From Plectrocnemia conspersa (Eukaryota; Arthropoda; Insecta; Trichoptera; Polycentropodidae): DNA of 64,000 bases. Shown here one piece after another: positions 41,655 to 55,280 of this stretch. Each line of letters starts with the position of its first letter. Position 1 is the stretch's first letter. A model generated the notes under the pieces. It searched no databases. It was not told where the DNA came from and worked only from the letters and a program-made list of their open reading frames with translations. Made by a program: the position numbers and the translations under genes. The stretch covers positions 558,001 to 622,000 of the forward strand of contig VTFK01000015.1 of assembly GCA_009617715.1 (NCBI GenBank), given 5' to 3'.

Positions 41655-42695
41655 TCATTAATTGTTAATTTATTTAATCTTTTCCATTCATTAATATGGA
41701 TCAAATCACATTGCATGTTTCTTTGCATATCTTTGTATATTTTAGAGTTATTTTATATATTAGTTCTGTACCATCAGCACACAGTTGAATCCTTCTTGCA
41801 AATTTACACAGGGTTAAATCATTTATGTAAAGATTAAACAATAAAGTTCCCAAAAATAGATCCCTGTGGAATTCGACACTTCACATCGTTTTGTGTACCA
41901 TTTATTACAACTACTTATTATTCATCCTTTTTTAATAATATGTTACAGTCCACTGTGCCAATAAATAATGCCGTTTTATTTTTATCGTTTAAGTTTTGTT
42001 GTATATCATTAATTAAATCAAATGCTGCATATTTTGTATTAGATTTGTTTTTAAATATGTATTGTAAATATGATAATATTATATATTTTTAAAAATACAT
42101 TAAATCTATTGGCTATACTTTGATTTAATTTTTTTGCTAAAACTGATGAAACAAATATAGGGCGATAATTGATAGTGATCCTCATATCATAAGCTTTGTA
42201 TAAAGATGTTATTTTGGCAATTTTTAGGCAGTCGGAGAATAATTTATTTTTGAACCATTTATTGCATAATTTTACTAAAATAGGAGCGATACTGTTAATT
42301 GCTTTTATTGTTTGAACTGTTACGCCATAGTACCAGGCGCTGGGTTATTTTTGATTAGTTTTTATATCGTATGACTTCTTCAAATAAATTTGATAAAAAT
42401 AAATAAATTTAATAACTTAAGACATATTTATAATAGTGTTTACATCATCAATGTTAGTTTGTATTTTATCTGATGAAATGTTCCAATTAAGATAAAATGT
42501 TCAATAAAAATTAATCGGTTGTAGTTTAATCTCCATTAATATTTAGAACAACTTTTTCTCCTTTTTATTTTCTGGTTTATTTTTTTTAATTGTATTAATA
42601 TTTTTTCATATTTTAAATTCGTTATTATTGGCATCAATAAACATTATTTTTATTTTTCTCAGATAAGCAGTTACAGCATATCTAGCTAGATTTTT
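41655..42695 (-). mobile_element. Decayed non-LTR retrotransposon fragment (RT domain)
   Basis: Minus-strand remains of a LINE reverse transcriptase (Jockey/CR1-like superfamily) broken by many stops and frame changes. In order: RYAVTAYLRKIK, KLCNKWFKNKLFSDCLKIAK, then TINYRPIFVSSVLAKKL, an AAFDLINDIQQNL-like stretch, IPQGSIFG, LYINDL, and LCADGTEL where the catalytic YADDT box should be. The order matches RT motifs. One catalytic aspartate position is altered. No 5' or 3' end was identified. Confidence 0.82.
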
Positions 42696-43404
42696 TTTCC
42701 GGGTTAAGATAATACTAGGTTCTAGCTAGATAAATATTTATGTTTTTAATTAACTTATTTAGATGCAACATAACCTATATTTCGACTATCTGAATTTATT
42801 GTCAATATTATATATAATATATATATACTTTTATTTGTTGCAGTTTTAATTTTATTAGTCTTTATTGACATTTTATAATAATTTAAAATTGTAAGATTTT
42901 ATTATATTTTTTAGCTATCTTAAGTTAATTATAAATATCTTTTTAATTGGTTCACGACTTTTGAATCAGTTTTTCATATTATTTAGACATTCAATAAGCA
43001 ATATATTATAATCAAATAATATTTTTAAATGCATTAAAATATTTCAACAGAGTTGAAATTTTTTTTGCTCGTCTCCATTGAAACGTGTGATTTACGTTTT
43101 CATAGTGGAACACGTCGACAACCCGAGTCTCTTTCTGTCGATTGCTTCTTTTATTTTGGTTAAATGAAAGTATTATTTGCTGAAATCGATAGTTTAGCTC
43201 GGTAGCAACAGCTCGTAGAATATACAATACTTTCAATTCCATATCTTACAAAACATGACAAGTTTTGTTATACCAACGTCTGGCTCGTTCCACTGTCACT
43301 AACCTCCTTTCTTTCACCAAAATAGATTTTCTCGTGCTGCGGAAATAAAAAAAAGTTAACGTTATATATATACCGATTTGTCTTGGATTATTAATTAAAA
43401 AGTA

Positions 43405-43866
43405 GTTAAAACCTGGTTGTTCAGATTATTCCTGAGTTATTTGAGCGATCGTAGATAGTTTGTAACCTATGCCATCTGATTGTCAAAGGAATATTTCACC
43501 CCTTCGGAGGTTCTTCAAGGGTCCAATCTGGGTCCTCTACTCTTAACGTTGTTTATTAATGACATAAATACGGCAGTGGCAAATTCCATTTTTATATGCA
43601 AATGATTTAAAATTTCTTAAATACGAACGATCTGATGCAAACTTTTTTTTCTCTAGCGAGTAATTTAGATTCTACAATATATAGAGATAAGCTTCCGTCA
43701 AGCATCTGGCTTTTAGTATCAGAAAATGGATCAACAGATTATTCCTATGATCTTGGTAGGACCATTTTGTATAAAGCAACTTTTATTTAGTTATAAGTAA
43801 TGCGCTTAGCTTTGACAATCCGTCAGTTATTAGTGTCTTATAATTTACTTTGGTAAAGACTTAAAT
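43405..43866 (+). mobile_element. Decayed Jockey-like LINE fragment (RT catalytic region)
   Basis: Plus-strand fossil. LFRLFLSYLSDR, then a stop-interrupted stretch to QGSNLGPLLLTLFINDI, then a frame change into FLYANDLKFLKYE (a YADD box with N for the first D), and finally LSFDNPSVISVL before a stop and FTLVK. These are consecutive landmarks of Jockey-type RT. Opposite orientation to the neighbouring fragment at 41655-42695, so they are separate insertions or a rearranged one. Confidence 0.8.
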
Positions 43867-45609
43867 ATTTTTTTAAATAAGTTTAAGACATGCCAAGCGT
43901 AATTTATTTTTACTCCCTTTTTTTTCTTATCCCTGATTTTTCGTATCAGTGTTCTTTAGTTTATTGATGCTGGTTTCGTGCCAGTGTATTCGAACACAGC
44001 TGTCACTTGCGACAGTCCAGGTAGGAGGTTGGTCTAGTCTTGGTTTACGAAATAATATGACGCAAAAGCCCAACTACATAGCAAATTCCTATTTTTCTAT
44101 AATTTTTAATATTATAAATAAAGAAAATCAGGTCATACCTTTTGCGCCACCTTTTATGAACTTTGGTAGTATTAAGGCGATTTGCTGAAATAGGTGTCTT
44201 TATTATTCTTGTCAACGTAACAACAAGCCCTAAGACTTTACTGTAACAATAAGTATTATCGTTACACTCAAATCGGTGACCTCAACGAAATAACGGATAA
44301 TTATTTCGCCGTCACGTCGCCATTCTGCCACCTAAACCAGGGAGTATGTACTGGGTTGCTAGCATTAAAAATACGCTTGTTTCGACCGACAGGCTGCTCG
44401 TTATTATTAATGAGCGTATTTCGCAAATTGGTGACATTGATAAAAACGCAAATTTGGATATTATTTATGGTCAGAATGACGCGTCGGGTCACCGCCGAGT
44501 TATATCGCAGCATCCCGGCAACATTAAGTGAGAAACGCGGTGATAAACATCAACGAAAATATTATAATTTAATTTTTCACGTCACATCACCTGTTATATT
44601 TATAACTTCCATAAGCATTTCCTCCTTTCATTATGAACGAAAAACACAGGATGGTCCAAACAAATTAAATTTATTTTTATAGACTATTTACTACCAAAAG
44701 TTTATTTTACGTTAAATCAATAACTGTGTATTCTAAAAGGATTCTTTATTGTAGTAACATTCCAAATTGTGTGTTTCCGTTACACATGTACTTAAAAGTC
44801 ACTTTATATTTGTATTGGATTTCTTTCGACCACAGAGATAGAGGTTTACGAGATTTTACCCACAGCTTCCCCTAAGTCACAACTCACGCACCACAACTAA
44901 AACTTATTGCCGAGAAAAGTCAGAGGATTCAAATCTCTGGCAGTTATATCTGCAAGTTTACAACATCTTTGTACAGATGAAATTACTAGATATATAACTT
45001 GAATTTAATTATATTATGTATGTAAGGTTCATTTCAGATAACGATAATCTTTAATTGCAATATATGATAAAATAGAATATGAACCACGCTTCGAAACATA
45101 AAGGAAAAATATGGCAAATACTTATTTTTAAAATTCGGTAATAAATTAAGCTTATTAATAAAGGATTTAAAATATATTTAAAAACAAGCATGAAATATCA
45201 ATTGTAAAAAAAGACCTAAAACTTACATGAACCATAATGTTTTTAGATGTCTATCGTGTCTATAATATAATATTCATAGATTATCACAGATTATGTTTTC
45301 TAAGATGTTTTTATTCTCACGGATAGTTGTTGGTGACAGTTGTATATAGATGGTATCAAACAATTTATAATAAAGAGCCTATCGTATTTATTAAAAGCAG
45401 CTCGCAAAAATTTGAAAAAAATCACTTTTGTATACCCAGTCTGAGTGCTATTTTTTTAGCTTAAAGCAACAAAATATTTTTTTGCTCTCGAAATATTTTT
45501 AAAAGAAAAGAAAAAATGGCTCACGGACTAAGAGACAGCAAAAAAACTAATAATTGTATGATGTACTAGAAAGTAATATAAACAATACGTCCCTATTGTT
45601 TAGTCCCTA

Positions 45610-45759
<150 letters not shown>

Positions 45760-45989
45760 CTTATTTTTCATTTCTTGAAAAAATAGACAACAAATATTTA
45801 ATTAAAATTATAGAAATAAGATAGCATTCTGACTAATTATCGTTCAATACGACTTTTGTTTTGGCTAGTAACATATTTTTTTTAAATATCCAGGTAGTAA
45901 AATTTTGAACAAACAATTTGATTTTCACGAAATGCTTTTACCGACTTGTTAACTAAGCAAGCTAAATTATCACACCTCTGCTAATTTCA

Positions 45990-46640
45990 ACATTAAAAAA
46001 AAAAATGATAATGCTAGTCATAGAAAAATCATTTGATATCATTTTGCACGATGGCTTAACATGTAAATTATATATTTTTATAATGAATAACTTATGCAAA
46101 ATAATATGCTCAAATCTGAAAGGTCATAGTTATTTTGTTTTACTCAATAATGAACATAAAACTGGAATCCCACAGGATAATTTGCTAGAGCCGTTCCTTT
46201 TCATTTTATATGCTAATGACACTATTATTTTTTTAAATACTGACTTATCGATGTACACAAACGACACCGCCTTCATAATTCACAAAAATATTTACAAAGC
46301 TTGAAAAAAAAATATTATAATAAAAAATAAAAAAATAAAATAAATTAGAAGAAAATTAAAATAATATTTTTTACATCACACAAACAAATTTTGCCTTTAC
46401 TTCTTAAAAGTAAGTAAGAAAACCGCATTAAATGGGACGCAAGCGTCAAATATTTGTGTATGCATTCGAACTCCAACTTTTAGCAAAACATAATAATTTT
46501 ATTTTTGATTAAAAATCTGACCTCTATGGATACAATACAAATAAACATTAAAAATCATAAAAGCAAACAATTTTGCTGCACACCTAAAATATATAAGCAC
46601 CATGCCACATACTTAATTCTAGATCCACATAGCTATTGCC
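45990..46640 (+). mobile_element. Decayed Jockey-like LINE fragment
   Basis: An open stretch at 46005-46304 reads as a corrupted RT: VIEKSFDIILHDGL (family: D..KAFD.VWHDGL), GIPQDNLLEPFLFILY (family: G.PQGS.LGP.LF.LY), and LSMYTNDTAF at the catalytic YADDTA box. After stops, a VKYLCMHSNSNF-like piece near 46445 matches the VKYLG.HLD segment downstream of RT. The missing aspartate means no activity. It sits shortly downstream of a long TA microsatellite. Confidence 0.75.
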
Positions 46641-48904
46641 AAAAATATCCTTGTGCTTGGATAGCGTTTTTAAGCGCTGGTGTCCTGGCCACAGCAGGTA
46701 AGAAGCACGGAAGCGATCGTGACTCTCTAGTGCACTCTAAAACTCACAACCGAAAGTCACCGAGTAATGACGGGTTATTAACACCGCCCCTTAGTAATTT
46801 AAAAAGGGATTGATTGAGTAGACGCTACGCCGATAATGCAATATATTATATTTTAACGTTTCTAGCAAAATGACACTAGGATACGATTTATTTTTTAAAG
46901 TAATTAACCTAAATAAACGTTCATAGATAAATTAAATATCATACAAGTCTACCTGTTTTATATCATTCAACCTAAGCACGATTAGATATAATAATTTCGT
47001 TTATGGCGGATTAAATAAAAAAAAGCTTGTATTTGCTTTATCAAAGACATTTGTATTTACCAAAAATCTAAAACCAGACAAAACAAGATGATAAATGGTT
47101 TCCGAAAATCTATTGCTAATGTGTTTCTGGAAACATATTTGAAGTCGATAAGTAATAATGTATTTTATATGAATTTTTTATAGAAAAGAAATATTTGTGA
47201 GTCAAAAACTATGAACATTGATTTACATGTTTGTTTTAAAATATACATATTTACATAAACCATATAACATACATCAAATATTAGTACTAACATATAACAA
47301 GCAATAATTTATGGATCACCTTGTTTGTTCATTATAAACGGTATTTATGAATCGCGTATTTTTAATTAAAATTTCATATTCGAAAGTTATGAAGCGTGGC
47401 AACATTTAATTAGTGCAATTAAATCAAAATTCGGTCAATATTGCAAAATTAAAAGCATGACACAACGCAAAATTGGCTTACTTTAATCTGAATGTTTAAT
47501 TAAATTATGTGATTTTGAGCGTTTCTGACCGACTTCTATATATTCCAAACATTCCAAAGTTTCTTCTCAGCATTGATGAAAAGCAAGACAAGCGTGTGAC
47601 TACCATTTTATTAAATTTCCACTTCCTAACAGAGTAAAAATAAATTTAAATACCTTAAATAAAATTCTGTATTTAACCACTAAATATATTCGCATATTCT
47701 TGGTCTGCTACTAATCCTACGTTAATCCAATTACTGCAGAGAAAGCACATTTAAATTTAGGCGTGTTTTAATTAAATGTTTACTTTATCGATAACTTTCA
47801 CAGAGGGCAATTTGAAAAGTATACGTTTTTAACTTTATATCGTTATAAACTTCTTAATGATTTATTACGTAACTTTGTGTTTGACATAAAAGATGTAAAT
47901 ATTTTAATCGCAAATTAAAAGTTTACTTCGTTATTTTTTTGCCGCTTCTCGGCGAAAGTTGGCAAACGTTACATAATCACCTCGTTGCGGAACTAATTAT
48001 CGTCTCGCCAACCTTTACGATTCGAAAGGGTCAGCTACCCTTGCTTATAAAACGCTTAACTTCTGCAAGTGCGTATTTTGAGTCTTAATGATTTAGGGTT
48101 CCGATTGAGACTGCGGGAAATGTTTGTCAGATCGTATAAACCGCAAAACGAACGAAAGGGAATGAGAGACGCAAAATTATCTAAGAAGTGACATCTTAAA
48201 CGTAAAAAAGGAACAGTGGGATTACCAAAAAAGAGAGCTAATTCCTGAGCGACCCGAACAAGGAAATGTTTTCCCTTAGCACTTTTTATATCCCTATATC
48301 TAACATCGATAAATCCTATTGAGAAAACATGACAAATTACACTCAATGTCTTGAAATTCGATACAAGGAGGATTCCCTCTCGGTGGGTGACATATAAAAC
48401 ATACATTAAAAGAAGCGCGCTCTTGTTCGCAAACACACGTTGTTATCTTTATTTCGAGAAGAAAATATAAGAAATATGGCTGCTCGGGGACTTTCGCCTC
48501 TCTTAAGTTCTAATAAATTAATATAAAAGAAAAGTTGTAGTTCAATTTGAAAGGAATGTTTCTCTTCAAATAAATTTAGCAAAAATGTGTAAAGCGTACA
48601 AAGACCTGCGTTTTCAGGCAAGAAAACTTTTTATATTACGTTTGCGAGAAAATTTCAAATAATTTCTTTAATTAGATTTAAAATTATTTTTTTTATAATA
48701 ATAAAAGAGATTACAATGGCAATTTGTATGCATTTTTACATTTTTGATTTAACATTTTTAAAAGTATTGCTTGACATTATACTGTTATGTTTCTCAGTTA
48801 GAATTCGTCAGCAGGTTAAGCTTTTTGCAATTTTTTTTTTATTAGTATCCGTTTATATACGTCATATCATTGTTAAAACCAGTAAAGAAGAGTATAGTAA
48901 AATT

Positions 48905-49063
48905 CAAACACATACGGTGATATACATTCCCTTTCGCTCGCTCGCGTTTTAAGCAACGAGAGTGAGTGAGAGATAAGGGCGTGCGTTACATGCGTTCCGC
49001 ACGCCCACTTCTTCTCACTTACTCTTGTTCCTTAATACGAATGTATCTCACCGTACGCGTCTG
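48905..49063. mobile_element. Foldback MITE copy 4 (159 bp) with degraded 8-bp TSD
   Basis: Left end CAAACACATACGG (G-to-A changes against the family), right end CCGTACGCGTCTG, with both arms and the GGGCGTGCG/CGCACGCCC centre present. Flanking 8-mers GTAAAATT (48897-48904) and GTGGAATT (49064-49071) agree at 6 of 8 positions. Confidence 0.88.
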
Positions 49064-49676
49064 GTGGAATTCAAATGTTTTTATAGCAAAGTGGAGTGTA
49101 AATAATTTGGAATTATCAAATTAGATGACAGAACATTATATTATTATTCAATGACATAATGTCTACTGAAATAATACAATATAATACGTGATAACTAGTT
49201 TAAAAACACTACACAATATTCACAACTTGTAGAAAAACTTGAATGTTTAAAACGATTTTTTTTAAATAAAAAAATATGCCATAACTGAAGTCAGTGTATG
49301 AGTAGTTTGTTTATAAACTAATAAAATAAAGCTTTTTAGCAACGATGAATTATTATAGACATGTATGGTTGTTGCAGTCATATTTCAATCAATCAACTTT
49401 TGGTGAGAACAGTTTCTAGAACTGTGGAGCACATTGTGCGAAACATCAATAGGCAATTTAGTAGCAAATAAAATGATGTTTCAAGATATTTTTCGACTTT
49501 AACTAGTGCCTCCCATACTTTTTAACTCTCAACGCCCTTGCTAATCCAGGTTTTCCCAATGCACGCTATGTCAAATAATAACAATTGCAGGAAATATTGA
49601 ATATTTTATAACAGATGGTAATAAAAAATAAAATAAAAATATATAATATTAATATATAATATTTTTTTTATTCAAA

Positions 49677-49704
49677 TGAGCTTTGCTATACAGAGATTTC
49701 ACTG
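49677..49704 (-). mobile_element. pogo/Tigger-like terminal inverted repeat, second copy
   Basis: On the minus strand CAGTGAAATCTC is identical for 12 bp to the copy at 6280, then TGTATAGCAAAGCTC matches 10 of the next 13. The flanking dinucleotide is TT instead of TA. No opposite terminus seen. Confidence 0.5.
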
Positions 49705-50451
49705 TTAAATTAATAATTAAGATGTATGAGTGTTTTTTTAAATTCAAATTTACATTACTCTAAAACGGCTCAACTATTAAAAACCATTAAGTACATAAAT
49801 AACATGTTAATAGCACTTAAGTGTTATAATAATGTGTTAAACTACATAGTTTTTATGTGTATCTTCCCAATTTTCTCTAAAGTTTTCGCATATTTTATCT
49901 TAAATGAGTTAAGAAAAATAAAACGTGTTTTTGTTTTATTAAGCCTAATAAAAATTCGAGTTTAAATTTTATTGATGATAAATATATCAAATAAAAAAAT
50001 ACAGACAGAACTACAGGTTTTTAAAGCCTATGTTATCTGTGTACGTATTTATATACTAATATTATGCCAATATTATCTAGTCATAAAAAAAGTATAAGAT
50101 TTGTTTGCGACGTACTTTGAATATTAAACACGCGTGCCCTGCGCGAATTCATGCATTATTATCTTCATATAGATGTAAAATAAACATTTCTGGCCTTGGA
50201 TTTTTTTCAGAGCTTCTGATATATGCAGGCACCCGCGTACAAAAGGAGTTGTATATCTTATACAAGAAAGCGTTGTTTAATATTTATGCAATAGGCTCTT
50301 TAAAGTAGGGTCGCGCTCGAAGAAATTTTAATTAATCTCGCTACACAGCCAGGTATTTCGCATAAACTATGCTTACACGCGATCGTCTTTTAAAGTGTAT
50401 TATTTTTACGAGGCAATTCCGGTTAGAGAGCGTTGTTAATTTAACCAAAGT

Positions 50452-50505
50452 GAAAAGCTTAAGGTAAAAATAAAATAAAAGACAGACGGGGAGCAATTTA
50501 AAAAA
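50452..50505. repeat. Duplicated intronic segment, copy 1
   Basis: GAAAAGCTTAAGG-AAAAATAAA, a variable spacer, then GGGGAGCAATTT and an A-run, matching 51961-52013 in order. Confidence 0.6.
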
Positions 50506-51369
50506 ATAATCTACTAAAGTTACTGATGTGGTACGCGTTAAACTGGTGCCGTCTGCAGCTTGAGTAATAAAATAAGGGAACGATTTAATTGAATTTTAAA
50601 AGTAGTTTAAAAACAACCTGGATGCTGACAGGAAGCAAATAAAAAATATACATAACTAGCAATATCATTCTGCAGTACAAATTAAATAGTGTAAAAGCTT
50701 TTAAACGCAACAAATTAAGAGATTTGACTTGTTAGGGTTTCAACCGCCTGCACAAATCGTTACAATTTAGAGATCACTTTCTCGAAAATTATGTTTCATA
50801 TCTTAATAATAAGAAATATTGCACACACTTCCTATTAGCACATCTGTCCTGAAACGTTAATTACTAATGAATACCACTAAAAAAACTACTCTTTGTGAAA
50901 AACGACGCGCGTTAGATAATACCTATTTTTTAGTATAGTTTTTTTACTCCAGGTTACCGATCGCCAAAGTGGCCATCTAAACTGTTTATTTTATAACGCG
51001 TGAATACATTTCAGAGGTGAGTCCAAGAAGCGATGCAATTGCCTTTCAAACATCCAAACAAAATTCACAAGCATGTATTAACATTTAACAATATTTTACA
51101 TAATAAACTTAGCAATAAAGCATTCAGATTAATTTTTAATGACTCAACCGACTTAACAACGTTTAAAGATACTAAACATGGCAATTATATATAGTTGTAA
51201 TGTAATTAAAAAAAACAAGTGATAAAAATAAAATATTAAATATATATATCTAAACAATAAATGTCGGGGTATTCGAATATTTTGGTTATGCTAATCAATA
51301 AACATTATGAAACATGCGAGCGGTGCTCGGATTATTATTTTTTATTTTAAAATTTATTAATTTATTAAA

Positions 51370-51441
51370 CCGGTATTGACTGTTTTCTCTCTGTGTAATA
51401 CCGGTATTGAAAATCATGCTATTTTTGCAATCCCTAATTAT
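51370..51441 (-). mobile_element. Remnant of the same CCGGTATT-containing hAT-type element
   Basis: On the minus strand it starts TAGGGATTGCAAAAATAG, then AATACCGGTATTAC and AATACCGGTTTAA. It shares the terminus with 31300-31436. Truncated. Confidence 0.45.
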
Positions 51442-51960
51442 TATAAAACCTCCCAAGTCCCGATGATCAGATTTTAAATAAAAAATAAAATTAATATTAC
51501 CCTTCAACAGAAATGAGCCAGGAGGAGAGTCTAACACGAGAAACCACTCGGATCGTTCAGAGAGCTTTACCAGATCTACCGAAATCACAGCTGACAATAA
51601 TACAACTTGACATGCTAGCAAAAACTCTCCGAATTTTAAGATCTACCATTTCAATTCTATCGTTTGATATTCGCATCTGCATTTTTCTTTATTTGTGGTA
51701 ATTTATATATTTTTAAATAAACTATTACCAGCTTTGATGGCGTCTTGTTGTCGGTAAAGGCACATCACTTTGACCTTAAGCCCCGGAAGATAAAATAAAA
51801 ATATAATAAAGGCATAACGTCAAACAAGCGGTGAGTAATTAAAAAAATAAATACAATTGTCTCAATGTTATAAAGTAATACTATAGTACGATTAAGCTTT
51901 CGAGAGCTAGAAGCGATCCGTCCGATTAAATGGTAATACCCGTTCAAGGCTAGCTAAGTA

Positions 51961-52013
51961 GAAAAGCTTAAGGGCAAAAATAAACAAGCGTATGGGGAGC
52001 AATTTTTAAAAAT
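51961..52013. repeat. Duplicated intronic segment, copy 2
   Basis: Counterpart of 50452-50505. It leads directly into the GC-richer block 52050-52455. Confidence 0.6.
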
Positions 52014-52350
52014 ATACAATCATCTCAAGTTCATAAGGGGCGAACATTAGTAGGGTTGCGGTGTGAGTTAAACGATCTGCGGAATAGACTGTTCGCCGCC
52101 GAAACGATTTTGTTAAAACGTACGAATCCCACGCACATAATAACGCTCGCTCAGATTAGAGCTTTCGTCCTTTCGCCGTGACCCAGGACACTAAAATTGC
52201 CCATATGTAATGTGACAAACCCCTGCTAAATCCCGAGGAGTGCGCAAGGACCCGTATCCCCCCGTGGATTCACTCCCGAGCGATAAAAGTCAATCTCAAT
52301 CCCCGAAGGAGGTCATTATCTTCCAACGGAGTGGAAAGAAAAAAAAGAAA

Positions 52351-52455
52351 CAAAATCCATGAAGCAGCGAAAATCCCTTTTTCCCTAACGAAAGGCACGA
52401 TAATTCGACCGCGGTGGGTAAAATTGTGATTTTATTTTTAATTTTAGGGTATAAA
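52351..52455. repeat. Duplicated GC-richer intronic segment, copy A
   Basis: About 105 bp: CAAAATCCA, TTTTTCC, AACGAAAGGC, TAATTCG, TAAAATTG and ATTTTTAATTTT in order. Aligns with 55944-56045 at roughly three quarters identity with small indels. It forms the end of a larger island from 52050. Confidence 0.75.
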
Positions 52456-54694
52456 CTTAAATTATCCTCTTTAATCAACACCAAATGGTAAACCGCTACG
52501 TAGTCAATTCCTCAAAAAAAATATTTATTACAACTGAGTGATAATGATATCATCAGAAACATATTAAATACACGCTGTTGTCTATATTATATTTATTTCA
52601 ATACGATTTCTCAAATTAAAAAATATCTACACTTATATTGCGTAACAAAATTTTATCAGATGTGAATTAATTTCATATTGTTGTATAATTTTAATAAGTT
52701 CTATCGTTAAATATTTTTTTAACTATTAATTCTATATTTTATAATATATATTAATTAATCAAAGTAGCAGTCTTAAATAATAATAAATCTAAATTTTTAG
52801 TTGTGCTGTTAAATGCACCAGACCGTTAAGTTATATGATCCTTATGCAGCTAAATAAATCAACTTTTTAGACAACTTGAAGTAATATTTAATAATCACTC
52901 ACAGTAAATATAAAATAGCTTAAATAACAATATATTATAATAAAAGAAATTTTATATAAATATTTAATACACTGCTAGACCTAATAAATAGAAATCAAAG
53001 AAAATACGTAATAGCTTTAAATACCTGAGCTTGTATATCTAAAAGTACTGTTGCCAGTTTTCACAAGGAATTCACTTTGTAATTCCTGAACACTGCATTG
53101 ATACTTTTGCTGCCAAACTAAATATGTAGACTCTGCTAATTGAAAGCTGGAGGTCTTCGATTTATGTTATTAAAAAATGTTGAAAATTTAGTAGACAGCA
53201 CATATAAAAACAAAACTGTTTTACAACTGCTGCAAAAGGGTTAAGAGCGAGAGTACTTTGGAAACATACACTAATCTGTGGTCTGAATTACCGCGAAAGG
53301 AAAATTAGAGGGCTAACGATGACTGAATAGGAAGAAACTCTTAAATCAAGGGCATAGAGTGGTTCGCAAAGGTTATAGGAGACTTAACTTATACTCTTGC
53401 TAGTAGTGATTATGTAATCTCGACTATATTTCAGTCTCATGAGCAAGACGTTTGTTCGCGTATTAGTGAAATAATAAAGAATACATATTTTTAATAAATT
53501 TTCGTATATGTATATGTGTTTAAGCTGCATAAATATTAATTTATTAAAAAGCATATTTTTAATTATTTATAACAACTATAAAAACCTAATTTCAATTATT
53601 CAAACAAAAATCAGTTGTAAAATTAAATTTTAAAACCAGAGTACATATTTTATTTTTACTATGCAAAATAAGTTTTTAAAAGATCAAGCATTAACAAATT
53701 ATATAATACGTTTTTAATTTTCATTGTAAATATTAGTCTTAGTCTTTGAAAATACTCGCTAGCTTTCCGTTGATGTTGACTTAATTGTGAGCAAAGTTAT
53801 ACTTAACAAATTTAGATTAAGGTCCATTTTCCAGTTAGTTGCAAAATCTTAAATTTATTTTATCGACTACAATAATTATTTTTTACCGGAGAAATATCTA
53901 GTAGTGTATTAGTATTTTTTAATTATTCTTTAATTGTCAATAGCATATTAATAAAATCATTATCAGTATTCCATTCAATAATTATTTGAGTCTGATTCTA
54001 AACTATCAAAATTAGAAAAAAATTATCTTAATAATTATTTCAACTCATTTTTAGGAGCAACTACGAATTTAGTTTTCTTTGTGAAAATCATTATAACCCA
54101 ACGTCTTGGCTCATTTCTGATCATAGATATAGAAATTTTCGATATACACTCGTATATCATATATGTGGGTTTAATAATATGTATTTGAATTTTCTTACAG
54201 ATGTAACGATTAAAATATTAATCGTTTAAATAACAAAAATATATTATATAATATTCGTACTCAGCCGACATTCGCGATAAAGTGTAATTGTCTAAAATAA
54301 ATGAAAAATAAGGTCTGACGAGCAATAAACCTGCCCTATAACTGTACGCATTAATTGCAAGTCGAGTCGATAATTATTTGACAATTTAATGAAACGTTAG
54401 AGAACAAATCTAATGATAAATTCAAAATCAGCGTTTCATTTTAGTACAAAATATATGTATATCGTACGTATGGAGATGGGGAGCCATACTTTCATATGTA
54501 CCTAATAACTGATAAATAATAATGTTTTCATTGGCTAATCTATTTTATCGTCATTACGCTCTGGCACATAAAATACTAATTTTACCGCCTATATCTCGGG
54601 AATTTTCATTCTTTGTAAATTAATCACAATTTACATATATGTTGTATACCTAATTCCTAAAATATTCATTCCTTGATTTTATCCAAGAATTTTT

Positions 54695-54836
54695 GCGCTC
54701 TTATGACGTGCTCTTTTTTGTCAAACGCTCATATGACTGTCTGCGCATTTGACGCGCGCTATTTTGTTACAGCGCTACTTTGGTAAACGCTCTTATAATG
54801 CAGCGCTCATTTGACGCATGCTCTTTTGACCGGCTG
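54695..54836 (-). repeat. Imperfect array with about 15-bp period (GTCAAANGAGCG units)
   Basis: Nine successive units, each starting GCTC or GCGC on the plus strand (cores near 54697, 54710, 54727, 54745, 54758, 54774, 54789, 54805, 54820). The spacing averages about 15.4 bp. On the minus strand the consensus is close to GTCAAAAGAGCG. It is followed directly by an (ATATT)n tract at 54843-54868. Confidence 0.7.
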
Positions 54837-54867
54837 CCAGTTTTATTATATTATATTATATTATATT

Positions 54868-55280
54868 ACAATTGCGACCGATGATGAATTTCTCCGAGCG
54901 GTTGTGGAGAAGCTGGCGTATGGATGATGTCCATAGTGGCGTGGCAGTGAGCGTACAGTGGAATTTGATCACTCTTTGCTACGGTTAACCTCGTATTCAA
55001 GAGATTCTCTTGAGATGTAAGCTTCCATGACAGTATGATATATCTTCGAGTGGCTGCTGGTGGCTTCTTTCTCCTCATCGTAGTCCAATCTTAAATATCC
55101 AGGGCTGCAAATCTTGCTGACCAATCACAATCATGCAGCGATCATCCAACTAATCGCTGCAGTCGCTTCTTAGAACGGTGAAATATGTATACGCCTTTAG
55201 AAAGCGACATTCGCTTTGTGGGCATTGTTCAAGGTCGTATTTCATTGCAACAGGAACCTTGTGGATCCGGTTTTTTTTTA
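54868..55280. other. Balanced-composition block, unclassified
   Basis: Follows the short-period array and the (ATATT)n tract and has clearly lower AT content than the flanks. A minus-strand frame of 70 residues (54866-55078) has no family resemblance. Possibly the body of the same mobile element as the array. Confidence 0.3.
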
